From Anaerolineae bacterium (GTDB taxonomy: Bacteria > Chloroflexota > Anaerolineae > Aggregatilineales > Phototrophicaceae), in the NCBI GenBank assembly GCA_017303775.1, contig JAFLCH010000006.1, positions 1 to 41,689 on the forward strand: 41,689 nucleotides of DNA, in the 5' to 3' direction. Shown in pieces: positions 18,298 to 26,557 of this stretch. The notes below the pieces were generated by a model. It saw nothing but the letters and a program-made list of their open reading frames with translations. It was not told the DNA's origin and searched no databases. Every line of letters starts with the position of its first letter. The first letter of the stretch is position 1. The translations under genes were made by a program, and so were the position numbers.

Positions 18298-19059
18298 TCA
18301 GTTTACGATCAGGCTCATACAGGTCATAGCGGCTTCTGCTTTGGTAAATTCGGATGTGTCTACGGCACATACAGCGTACCCTTGTTGTGCAATACGTTCT
18401 GCTGTAGCGGCGTATTGACTGTTGAGCAGTATTGTCCCGTTTGCGCGTACCACGTTTGCTGCTCCCGTTTCACCTTCGGCGACTTCCAGCAGCCGGTAAC
18501 CTTTGAATACACTGGTATCGATGCTGGGCTGATGGACGAGAATGGTCTCATCGTCTAGCGCTGTGCAGCCGGATTTCAAATGTAAGCAGTCTCGCAGCGT
18601 GACAGCAGTCACACTGTATCCATAGGGCGCCGCTAACTGTCGTAGCGCTTCGATGCCGGCTTGGTTGGTACGCGTCGATGGGCTGACATAGATCGATTTT
18701 CCGACGCGAAGCACATCACCGCCTTCAATAGTTGCCGGGAGTTCAATATGAATGGTGGGTCGGTAGCGAGCAATTTCCGGTTCATTCAACGCGGCTTCTG
18801 GACGACGGGATTCGATGCCTAGCGGAGTCATGATGGCAATCTCATCTAAAATGATGGCCGTATCCTCTACGAATACACTATCCGCTAAATCCTCTGCGGG
18901 TGGCAGCGTGACCACTTCCATACCGCAAGCTTTGAGGGCATCTCGGTATGCAGCATGCTGTTGCACCGCTCGATCATAATCAATCGTTATGCGTTCAATA
19001 TAAGTCAGTGCACAGTTGGCAATGGCACGAGAGGGCAGTCGGGTAATCGCAATCGCCAT
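18298..19059 (-). CDS. Dimethylarginine dimethylaminohydrolase (DDAH)-like amidinotransferase-fold protein
   Basis: A 253-residue pentein-fold hydrolase. Guanidine-binding acids are in VFVEDTAII (Glu65, Asp66), and EGGDVLRVG is at 112-120. The catalytic His160 is in DCLHLKSGC, and the nucleophile Cys247 is in AMTCMSLI close to the C-terminus. Bacterial DDAH cleaves methylated arginine to citrulline and methylamines; arginine deiminase is longer. The residue pattern fits DDAH best. Substrate has not been shown for this lineage. It lies 24 nt after the epimerase gene and 6 nt before the DUF456 gene, making a three-gene run. Confidence 0.88.
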   Translation of the reverse strand: MAIAITRLPSRAIANCALTYIERITIDYDRAVQQHAAYRDALKACGMEVVTLPPAEDLADSVFVEDTAIILDEIAIMTPLGIESRRPEAALNEPEIARYRPTIHIELPATIEGGDVLRVGKSIYVSPSTRTNQAGIEALRQLAAPYGYSVTAVTLRDCLHLKSGCTALDDETILVHQPSIDTSVFKGYRLLEVAEGETGAANVVRANGTILLNSQYAATAERIAQQGYAVCAVDTSEFTKAEAAMTCMSLIVN

Positions 19060-19083
19060 GAAGACTCCTGTGTGAAAGATGCT

Positions 19084-19929
19084 TTAGCTGCTTTTCAGTA
19101 CGCTGCGCCACGAGTAGCGCGGTGCGTATCCCAGAATCTGTTTTGCTTTTTCGATGCTCAATAAAGTGTCGTGTTCACCAATATCCCCTCGCAGCGGAAC
19201 ATGGGGAAAAACCTCTGCCATCAGTTCAGCGTTGGGGCGAGTCATGCAGGTGTCTGCTGCGGCGATGATGTAATGATCTGCGTTGCTGACAGATGCTTCC
19301 AAACCCAGACGACATGCTTGTGCCACATCTCTAGCATCCACATACCCCCACAGATTCCATTTCCGCAGACGCGCATCTTGCCAGTAACCGGGGAATTTCT
19401 GATAGTCGTCCGGTTCCATAATGTTCGAGATACGCAGACCTACGAAAGGAATTCCTGTCCAGCGATTGAACTGCCGCGCCATCTCTTCGCCTAATGCTTT
19501 TGACAGCGCATAACTAGATTCTGGAAATAGAGGGTGATTTTCATCAATGGGAGCGTAGGCAGGCTGCTCACGGTCGAACGGCAAACCCAAAGTTGTTTCG
19601 CTGGATGCCCACACGATCCGCTTTAGGCCTAAGGTTGTGCCAGCGCTGAAAACATTGTAAGTGCTGGTTGTATTGATGCGGAAGGTGATCTCATCAGGTA
19701 GCAGGTCTGGTGCGGGGATGGCTGCCAGATGAATGACGGCATCTGCGCCCTTTAGTGCCTCGTATGTTTGTCCCAGATCCGTTAAATCAGTTTTCAGGAA
19801 GCGACTTACTGGTTCTTTTGCGGGTGTGATGTCCACATTAAGTACGTCGTACCCGTTCTCAATCAAATCGCGTACAACCGCGCGTCCTGCCTTACCACTC
19901 CCACCGGTTACCACAATCCGTTTCATCAT
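19084..19929 (-). CDS. NAD-dependent epimerase/dehydratase (extended SDR)
   Basis: A 281-residue extended short-chain dehydrogenase. The Rossmann loop is VTGGSGKAGRAVV at 6-18. ADAVIHLAAIPAP follows the usual pattern. The catalytic YxxxK lies in ESSYALSKALGE, with Ser in SSETTLG upstream. Members act on nucleotide sugars or small metabolites such as uronates; a uronate-dehydrogenase-like role is possible but unproved. A GAGGTGAG ribosome site precedes the tandem ATG codons. It is first in a run with the DDAH-like and DUF456 genes. Confidence 0.9.
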   Translation of the reverse strand: MMKRIVVTGGSGKAGRAVVRDLIENGYDVLNVDITPAKEPVSRFLKTDLTDLGQTYEALKGADAVIHLAAIPAPDLLPDEITFRINTTSTYNVFSAGTTLGLKRIVWASSETTLGLPFDREQPAYAPIDENHPLFPESSYALSKALGEEMARQFNRWTGIPFVGLRISNIMEPDDYQKFPGYWQDARLRKWNLWGYVDARDVAQACRLGLEASVSNADHYIIAAADTCMTRPNAELMAEVFPHVPLRGDIGEHDTLLSIEKAKQILGYAPRYSWRSVLKSS

Positions 19930-20195
19930 CTCACCTCGCCCCTATCAAGAAGTTCATCTGCAAATCAATTTTGTCAGATCTTACCGTATTTCAGCTCAAA
20001 ATCGAATTTAATTGTTCGAGATAGTGAACCCATAAAGCCTAGCGATTTCACCTGAGAATTTATGGTTATTCATAATGAGCATCAATAGTCACTCAAATCG
20101 TGTATGCCGCCGCTGGAAAAACGGTTCAGGAGCTTTGCGCTCAAGAATCGTGTAACAGTGTTTTCTCGGAATATTGTGAGCTTGGCATTGCCCGG

Positions 20196-21845
20196 TTAAC
20201 GGTGATAGGTGTCCGGCAGGTCATTAAGAAACAGAACTGTATCCCCACTTTTGAGGTTCGACTGATACCAGCTAATGGCCTCACCAAGGCTGTCAACCAC
20301 CATCACTCTTTCTGCCACAAAACCCGCTTTTTCTAACCCTCGTCGGATTGGCTCTGTTTGTTTAGAACCAACGAGGATGATGTCGGTTGCATATTGGGCT
20401 GCAATCTCTCCTAATTTCTGGTTTTCAGTTTCTTGCAGCGCTCCCAATTCAACCATACCCGGTGTAATCAAAAGCCGTCTTCCACGCTGGTGTAACGACA
20501 GTACTTTCAAAGAGCTGATGACACCTGCCGGATTAGCGCTATAGGCATCATTGATGATTGTGATTCCTTGTGGCGTAGTCTCTCGTACGAGGCGGCTTTC
20601 GGCGGGTGTCAATCCCCGCACCCGGTAAGCCACTTCACGCAGCTTCATGCCTTCATGCACGGCTGCTGCCGTGACCAGTAAAATATTTGTCACATTATGT
20701 TCACCAAGCAGAGGAGTCTCGAAGAATTCTTGTTCACCACTTTGGGTATCTGTTACCTTGAAGCGCAGCCCTGCTAATGTTTCTTGCACTTCACTCGCGA
20801 CAAATCGCGGCCCACTTGCTTCAACTGTCGTTGAATCAACCATACGGCTGACAGCGATTCGCGTTTTGGGGTATGCTCGCTCGTACATCTCACGCACATA
20901 AGTGTTGTCCCAATTGAAGATCCCGACTCCATCCGGCGGGAGCGTTTTGATAATTTCATACTTCGCCCGCGCAACATTTTCCAGCGTCCCAAAACGTTCC
21001 AGATGTTGGGGCCCGACTTCAACAACAATACTGATCGTTGGCTTGGTAAGATCAGCGATGCGTTCGATTTCACCCGGAATATAAGCCCCCATTTCGCAGA
21101 TGAAGTATTCCACACTGCGGTCATTCGCCAAATCGTTGTTAATTGCGATACACACCCCCATCAGCGTGTTATAGCTTTTGGGTGTTGGGTAGACCTTATA
21201 TCGTCCGTTCAGAACATGCGCCAGATAATGTTTTGTGCTCGTCTTGCCGTAGCTGCCCGTGATGCCGATCACAACAGGATTGATTTCAGACAGCACACCT
21301 TTTGCTCGCTGAATAAATCGCTGCCTAAAGAATGCCTCAACCGGTTGCATCAAAAGGTTGCCACCCACGAGGATGAACGGGGTGCTCAGAAAGAGAATCA
21401 ACCCGATAGTGGCTGTACCACCAAAACGGATTTCACCCATATCTGGAATGGGTAAATGACCAAAGAGAAACAAACAGAGAGCTATGCTGAAGGTTGCTAC
21501 GGCAAAGGCAGCGGCCAGCAATCGCTTTGCGCGTGCCGTAGCTTTGAAAGCCTTCTTGATTTCTCCCTCATCAGGAGGCCAGATTGCGATAACCGCGCTG
21601 ATGATCCCGATCAACGTGAACATGAAGTTACCGGGCGCTTCCGTCATCACAAAACTGAGGACGATACCCGCTGCCCACGCCGCCGCCGGACGCATTGGCA
21701 GCCAACGTTCCCGTGAACTGAAATACCAGCGCAGATAGCGCAGGTTCATGTACTCTTCAATTTGGAAAAATCGTGCTTGCCGATATACACGTACCCATGT
21801 CCCGGCCAGCCAGACAAAGGCGATCAGGTAAAGCTCTATGCTCAT
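20196..21845 (-). CDS. Mur ligase (MurF-like) with N-terminal multi-pass membrane domain
   Basis: A 549-residue protein. Residues 1-185 hold about four or five membrane segments (near 3-18, 54-70, 73-90, 108-129 and 144-163) instead of the UDP-sugar-binding domain of normal MurF. The ATP-binding Mur ligase core follows: GITGSYGKTSTKH at 194-206, then SYNTLMGVCIAIN, ICEMGAYIPGEIERI and EVGPQHLERFG. The C-terminal ligase domain has LLGEHNVTN, TIINDAYSANPAG and LITPGMVELG. The core most resembles MurF, which adds D-Ala-D-Ala; with ddl nearby this is the natural guess. The missing UDP-binding domain suggests a membrane-bound, perhaps lipid-linked, acceptor. It is last in an apparent operon with the MurA-like gene, 71 nt after the YvlD-type gene. 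Confidence 0.88.
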   Translation of the reverse strand: MSIELYLIAFVWLAGTWVRVYRQARFFQIEEYMNLRYLRWYFSSRERWLPMRPAAAWAAGIVLSFVMTEAPGNFMFTLIGIISAVIAIWPPDEGEIKKAFKATARAKRLLAAAFAVATFSIALCLFLFGHLPIPDMGEIRFGGTATIGLILFLSTPFILVGGNLLMQPVEAFFRQRFIQRAKGVLSEINPVVIGITGSYGKTSTKHYLAHVLNGRYKVYPTPKSYNTLMGVCIAINNDLANDRSVEYFICEMGAYIPGEIERIADLTKPTISIVVEVGPQHLERFGTLENVARAKYEIIKTLPPDGVGIFNWDNTYVREMYERAYPKTRIAVSRMVDSTTVEASGPRFVASEVQETLAGLRFKVTDTQSGEQEFFETPLLGEHNVTNILLVTAAAVHEGMKLREVAYRVRGLTPAESRLVRETTPQGITIINDAYSANPAGVISSLKVLSLHQRGRRLLITPGMVELGALQETENQKLGEIAAQYATDIILVGSKQTEPIRRGLEKAGFVAERVMVVDSLGEAISWYQSNLKSGDTVLFLNDLPDTYHR

Positions 21846-21916
21846 ATAACAGATTCAGCCTATGACATCATGACGCGTGCGAATCGGCAGCATTATCCCC
21901 TAAATAACAGGGTTTG

Positions 21917-22324
21917 TCACCGTCGATCCATGATGATAACGTCTGGATCACGCTTTCCCTTATTACTCTTATCATCCACCCCTAGCACCCGTTCCAGCAC
22001 CAGCGAAATGATGCTCATCAGGATGCCGCCCAAAAAGGCAGGCCAAAACCCTTCAATTTGCAGTCGATCTGGCAAGAAATTAGCCGTTATCAACAACATG
22101 ATGGCATTGATGACCAGAATGAACAAACCAAGGGACAAAATAACTAATGGACAGGTGAGGATCGTCAGAATCGGCTTAAGGATTGCGTTTACGATACCAA
22201 AAACCAATCCGATAATCAGCAGCGTCCCAATCGTATCATTTGCAACAGTAATCCCCGGTACCAATTCAGCGACGAGCGCGATCCCAATGGCATACACAAT
22301 CACACGCAGGATAAAGTTTCGCAT
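21917..22324 (-). CDS. YvlD/phage-holin-4-superfamily membrane protein
   Basis: A 135-residue protein with four hydrophobic helices (about 5-22, 33-56, 59-80 and 93-113) and a charged tail. It opens MRNFILRVIVYAIGIALVAELVPGI. GLVFGIVNAILKPIL matches the YvlD family (Pfam phage holin 4). Chromosomal members are not phage lysis proteins; they are often tied to envelope-stress regulation. It starts 14 nt after the alpha/beta hydrolase stop, within the MurA-like operon. Function unknown. Confidence 0.88.
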   Translation of the reverse strand: MRNFILRVIVYAIGIALVAELVPGITVANDTIGTLLIIGLVFGIVNAILKPILTILTCPLVILSLGLFILVINAIMLLITANFLPDRLQIEGFWPAFLGGILMSIISLVLERVLGVDDKSNKGKRDPDVIIMDRR

Positions 22325-22338
22325 TTGTTTCCCCCAAT

Positions 22339-23121
22339 CTAGCCCTTAAAGAAGTGATCCATCACACGCGCAGTATCGGCAGCCCGTTCCAAATAACTGT
22401 AGTGACCAGCGCCTTTCCAGATCACTAACCCGGCATCTGGAATAGTCTTTTCGAGGGTTTGCCCTTGCCAGAGTGGAGTGTCTTCATCACGGTCTCCCCA
22501 GAACAACAGCGTCGATGGTTTAATTCTTGCCGCATAGGGGAGCAAATCCTCGTTTACCACCTTTACAAACGTTTCTCGCATCACGCCGCTCACTGCCTGA
22601 TAATCCGCAGAGCCGTAGCGCTTGCTATACCAATTACGTATTTGCTCTGCTTGAGGTTTCAGACCAATGCTGCGCAGGATATTCAGTGCGCTGTGATAGA
22701 GCTTCAAACGGCTTTGTACCATAGGGGATGGAGTTGAACGAATACCTGCACTGTTCGCCAGCACCAACTTGTGAACCCGGTCACTATGTTCGGCCCCAAG
22801 TACTAGACACAGTCTGCCACCGAATGAATGCCCGAACAGATGAACCCGACCAAGCCCATTCACATCAAGGTAATGAACCACCCATTTCACATAGTCATCA
22901 ATTACCCAGCTTGTCGGCGGAATCTCCGTTTGGCCGAAACCGGGCAGATCCGGCACAAAACACGCATAGCCCATTTTCGCCAGTTTTTCTGCTAACGGCC
23001 AAACGAGGCCACTATTCGCGCCCCACCCATGTAACAGAACAATTGCATCCCCGCTGCCAACACGAATATGCGCGGTTCGTAAACCCTCTACCTCAATAAA
23101 TGTGCTCGGGAGATCGCTCAT
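22339..23121 (-). CDS. Alpha/beta hydrolase
   Basis: A 260-residue serine hydrolase. The oxyanion motif is LLHGWGANSG at 29-38. The nucleophile is Ser99 in LFGHSFGGR. The acid is in FWGDRDEDTPL near 210, and the His in GAGHYSYLE near 240. Similar enzymes cleave esters or C-C bonds; substrate not predictable. It follows the MurA-like gene by 21 nt and precedes the YvlD-type gene by 14 nt, so a role in the same envelope process is possible. Confidence 0.92.
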   Translation of the reverse strand: MSDLPSTFIEVEGLRTAHIRVGSGDAIVLLHGWGANSGLVWPLAEKLAKMGYACFVPDLPGFGQTEIPPTSWVIDDYVKWVVHYLDVNGLGRVHLFGHSFGGRLCLVLGAEHSDRVHKLVLANSAGIRSTPSPMVQSRLKLYHSALNILRSIGLKPQAEQIRNWYSKRYGSADYQAVSGVMRETFVKVVNEDLLPYAARIKPSTLLFWGDRDEDTPLWQGQTLEKTIPDAGLVIWKGAGHYSYLERAADTARVMDHFFKG

Positions 23122-23142
23122 GTATTTATGACCTATGGTGAT

Positions 23143-24408
23143 TTACGGCAAAATTTCGATATGTGCGCCTAATGCACGCAGACGCGTCAGAACCCCTGCG
23201 AAGGAGCGTTCAATAACTTGCGCGTTATCTATCACCGACTCACCTTTTGCGATCAACGCTGCCCCCAACATCCCTAACCCTGCTCTCACGTCCGGAGTAT
23301 CCATATAAATTGCATGGAGTGGGGTAGGGCCAACCACAATCGCTCGATGCGGGTCGCACAGCACAATTTGTGCCCCCATCGCTTTCAACTTATCGACAAA
23401 CAGCAGTCGGTTGTTGAATAATTTTTCATGGATCAACGATGTGCCACGGGTTTGTGTGGCGATTAGTGTCGCAATTGCCACCAAATCAGACGGGAACGCT
23501 GGCCATGGTGAAGTTTCAATCGCCAGATCTACATCTTCATCCCGGTTGGAAAGACTGATAGTTTCGTGTTTGGGTACGTATACAACAGTATTATCCATGT
23601 CCAGTTGAATACCTAGCTGCCGGTAGATTTTAACAATCATCTGCATGTCTTTACGTCGGGTATTCTCAATCTGAATACGTCCACCGCTCAGCGCTGCAAT
23701 CGCTGATATGCTTGCAGCTTCGATATGGTCAGTCCCGATAGTAGCCTCAGCGCCTTCAAGGTTGGGGGGGGCGATGATCCGTAAAACATTTGAGCCGATG
23801 CCTTCAATGTGTGCCCCCATCTGGCATAGCATCTCTGCAAGTTCCTGTACATGCGGTTCGCAAGCAGCGTTGTGCAAGATCGTTTCTTGCCCCATTTGTG
23901 CTGCCAGCATCATTACCATGCCGGTCGCAGTCACGCTGGTTTGCGAAAGTATAATCTCTTTTTGTTCCCATGAAACTGCGCGGCACTCAATCGCGTCATG
24001 TGTGCTGATGACATCAATCCCCAGATCGCGCAGCGCTTCCAGATGAGTCCGGATTCGGTTCAGAGGGAAATCAATTTCGATTCGAATATGTTGTCGCCGT
24101 ATGAGCATCGCCGGGAGGAATAGCATCATCCCCACTAACCCATTGGTTTCAGCGACGGTTAAAGCGCGCCTTGTAATCTGTTCGGTCTGGAGCACACAAC
24201 TGCTTTCGCCCTGCCAGTCGGACTTTGCCCCCAACTTCTCTGCGACATTCCACATCGCTTTGAGCTGTGTGCTCTGGGGAAGGTTGTGGAGCGTAACCGG
24301 TTTTTCAGTGAGCAGCGATGCGGCTAATAACGCCATCGCCGCATTAGTATTTCCTGCGGGACGATAATTGCCATGGAGTGCTTGTTTGCCTTCGACGCGT
24401 ATACGCAT
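23143..24408 (-). CDS. MurA-like (EPT-fold) protein lacking conserved catalytic residues
   Basis: A 421-residue two-domain EPT-fold protein, the length of UDP-GlcNAc enolpyruvyl transferase (MurA, about 419). Preserved regions include LHNAACEPHVQELAEML, AFPSDLVAIATL (the Asp305 region), LFNNRLLFVDKLKAMGA, TPDVRAGLGMLGAALIA and RSFAGVLTRLRALGAHIE. By eye alignment to E. coli MurA, several key positions differ. Lys22 of GAKNAAL is Thr21 in AGNTNAAM. Arg91 is not conserved. The loop with Cys115 (GGCTIGARPVDLH) is shortened to DFPLNRIRTHLE with no Cys. PEP handling should therefore be altered or absent. It may be a second MurA-like protein with another reaction or a non-catalytic one. First gene of the operon hydrolase, YvlD-type, membrane Mur ligase. 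Confidence 0.85.
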   Translation of the reverse strand: MRIRVEGKQALHGNYRPAGNTNAAMALLAASLLTEKPVTLHNLPQSTQLKAMWNVAEKLGAKSDWQGESSCVLQTEQITRRALTVAETNGLVGMMLFLPAMLIRRQHIRIEIDFPLNRIRTHLEALRDLGIDVISTHDAIECRAVSWEQKEIILSQTSVTATGMVMMLAAQMGQETILHNAACEPHVQELAEMLCQMGAHIEGIGSNVLRIIAPPNLEGAEATIGTDHIEAASISAIAALSGGRIQIENTRRKDMQMIVKIYRQLGIQLDMDNTVVYVPKHETISLSNRDEDVDLAIETSPWPAFPSDLVAIATLIATQTRGTSLIHEKLFNNRLLFVDKLKAMGAQIVLCDPHRAIVVGPTPLHAIYMDTPDVRAGLGMLGAALIAKGESVIDNAQVIERSFAGVLTRLRALGAHIEILP

Positions 24409-24518
24409 TCATGCCCTGCCTTTCCGAAGTGCGTCGGAATTATAGCAGGTTTTTTATAGGGATTGCGTGGTGCGATTAACGTGGTTGTAATCCAGAGGTC
24501 AGATGACTTATCAATAAG

Positions 24519-24544
24519 GCTGGGGCAGGTTTGCCTACCCCAGC
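24519..24544 (-). terminator. Probable terminator after the radical-SAM gene
   Basis: GCTGGGG (24519-24525) pairs with CCCCAGC (24538-24544), with an inner AGG/CCT extension. It lies 16 nt past the radical-SAM stop. The following minus-strand CTTATTG is a poor T-tract, so efficiency is uncertain. Confidence 0.55.
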
Positions 24545-24560
24545 ACATCGGGTATCAGAA

Positions 24561-26492
24561 TTATCCAATCAGCGCGACATTTGGGATGCGGTCGCCACCG
24601 TTTTCGCTGCGCTTGCGATCACTGATTGGCTTAACTGGTGGGCATTCCCACGCCATCGCTTCAGTTTGTGAGCGTTCCTCTTTGAATTTCGGCAGGATGC
24701 CACAGGCAAAGCATTTATCGCGACAGTCTACGCGTGTCTCACCCTTAATGCTCATCAGATAATCATCCTTCAGGAATTTCTTATGGACTGCTGCATCAAT
24801 ATGATCCCACGGGAAGACTTCATCCAGCCCGCGTTCGCGATGGGTATAGAACGTTGAAGACAACCCCTCGATTTCCATCGCTTGCAGCCAAACATGATGC
24901 TTATGATAATCATTCCACGCATCAAACTTGCAGCCCATGCGCCATGCCCGTTCGATAGCGCGCCCCATCCGCCGGTCAGCGCGCGCCATGATCCCTTCGA
25001 AGTCGCTTTCCTCAACCTTGTTATAGCGCAGGTGCAGTCCATGCCCGCGGAGCTGGGAGTTCAGCAGGTGCAGCTTTTGCCGAACCTGTTCGTGAGTATC
25101 TTGTGGTACCCATTGGAACGGTGTATGCGGCTTCGGGATGAAAGTGCTCACCCCGACGTTGACGTTCGCCTTTCCACCCATGAGTTTCTGCCCTTCGCGC
25201 AGAACTGCCTTACACAGGTTTGCGATAGCCTGCACATCTTCCAGCGTTTCTTCCGGATGTCCGATCATGAAATACAGCTTAATCGTTCGCCACCCGCGTG
25301 AGTAAACCGCGCGCGCCGCTTCTAGAACCTGTTCATCCGGGACATACTTATTGATAATATCCCGCATTTTTTCCGTAGCCGCTTCCGGTGCAAAAGTGAA
25401 TCCACTGCGTCGTGTATCACCCAGTTTATCGAGCAGATCAGCGCTTGTACTCTCAATTCGCAGGCTGGGCAGGCTCAAGCTCAAACCTGAATCATGATAC
25501 TTCTCGTGCACAGCGTCGGCCAGCTCATGCACGTACACATAATCCGAAGATGACAAACTGAGCAGGCTGATTTCCTCAAACCCCGTGTTGCTGATAATTT
25601 CCTCAATCGCGTCCATCACTTCCGGTACGGGGCGTTCTCGTACTGGACGGGTAATCATGCCTGCATGGCAGAATCGGCAGCCTCGCGTACAGCCTCGCAT
25701 GATCTCAATAGGTGCTCGGTTGTGAACAGTATCGATGTTTGGAACCAGAAATCGTGTGAACGGTTTGGGTAGAACAGGAACAATCCGCTTGAGGACACGT
25801 TTGGGCGCTTCTGGTACATTAGGGGTTACGGTTGCCACAGTACCATCATCGTGGTACGTCACATCATAAAAGCGCGGCACATACATACCCTGTATTCGGG
25901 CGATGGCTCGTAGTTGGTCGAAGCGGCTTTCCCCGCGCATCGCTTGCATCGTGCGCGCCACTTCTACGATAATTTCCTCACCTTCACCCACCACAAATGC
26001 GTCGATGAAGTCTGCCATTGGCTCAGGATTATAACAGGCATGTCCCCCTGCAATCACCAATGGATATTGTTCGTCGCGGTCTTCACTGCGTACTGGCATC
26101 CCCGCCAGATCAAGCATATTCAGGACGTTGCTGTACAACTGCTCATAGGGCAGGCTGAATCCCACCAGATCAAACTCTCGGATTGTCCGTTTATTTTCGA
26201 GCGAATAAAGCGGAATTCCCTCGGTGCGCATTTGGGTTTCCATATCGTCCCATGGGGTGAATACGCGCTCCGCCAGCATATCACTACGGTTATTGATCTG
26301 TTCGTACAAAAGCATAATCCCGAGGTTGGACATACCCAGATCATAAATATCAGGAAAAGCTAATGCCACCTTAAAGTCGGTACTGTCCCAATTCTTTACG
26401 ATGCTGTTATACTCACCACCAACATATCGTCCGGGTTTGGCAACCTTCAGCAGGATACGCTTTAACTGCTGTTCAATCGTCATAGGAGCCAT
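24561..26492 (-). CDS. TIGR03960-family B12-binding-type radical SAM protein
   Basis: A 643-residue protein. The N-terminal third has the B12-binding-like FPDIYDLGMSNLGIMLLYEQIN and GGHACYNPEPMADFIDAFVVGEG. The radical-SAM cluster motif is CxxxCxxC in MRGCTRGCRFCHAG near residue 265. LSLSSSDYVYVHELADAV and TFAPEAATEKMR follow. The C-terminus has a further Cys set, CRDKCFACG. TIGR03960 proteins usually pair with a TIGR03936 partner, found here about 4 kb away; function of the pair is unproved, with RNA modification often suggested. The ATG at 26492 is chosen because AAGGA lies upstream; 26528 would also be open. Divergent from the secreted propeller gene. Confidence 0.93.
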   Translation of the reverse strand: MAPMTIEQQLKRILLKVAKPGRYVGGEYNSIVKNWDSTDFKVALAFPDIYDLGMSNLGIMLLYEQINNRSDMLAERVFTPWDDMETQMRTEGIPLYSLENKRTIREFDLVGFSLPYEQLYSNVLNMLDLAGMPVRSEDRDEQYPLVIAGGHACYNPEPMADFIDAFVVGEGEEIIVEVARTMQAMRGESRFDQLRAIARIQGMYVPRFYDVTYHDDGTVATVTPNVPEAPKRVLKRIVPVLPKPFTRFLVPNIDTVHNRAPIEIMRGCTRGCRFCHAGMITRPVRERPVPEVMDAIEEIISNTGFEEISLLSLSSSDYVYVHELADAVHEKYHDSGLSLSLPSLRIESTSADLLDKLGDTRRSGFTFAPEAATEKMRDIINKYVPDEQVLEAARAVYSRGWRTIKLYFMIGHPEETLEDVQAIANLCKAVLREGQKLMGGKANVNVGVSTFIPKPHTPFQWVPQDTHEQVRQKLHLLNSQLRGHGLHLRYNKVEESDFEGIMARADRRMGRAIERAWRMGCKFDAWNDYHKHHVWLQAMEIEGLSSTFYTHRERGLDEVFPWDHIDAAVHKKFLKDDYLMSIKGETRVDCRDKCFACGILPKFKEERSQTEAMAWECPPVKPISDRKRSENGGDRIPNVALIG

Positions 26493-26557
26493 TACTGTAA
26501 TCCTTATATCCGTTCCAGTGCCCCGCATTATAACGGAAAACGAGAGGATGGAATAAC

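Noticed and set aside
19930-20195. Possible gene or RNA in the 266-nt gap before the membrane Mur ligase
   Set aside because: Small plus-strand ORFs here have no ribosome site or domain, and no hairpin with T-tract is visible; I see nothing supportable.
21917-22324. Phage holin suggesting a prophage
   Set aside because: Chromosomal YvlD-type proteins share this Pfam fold. No phage genes, integrase or att sites are nearby.
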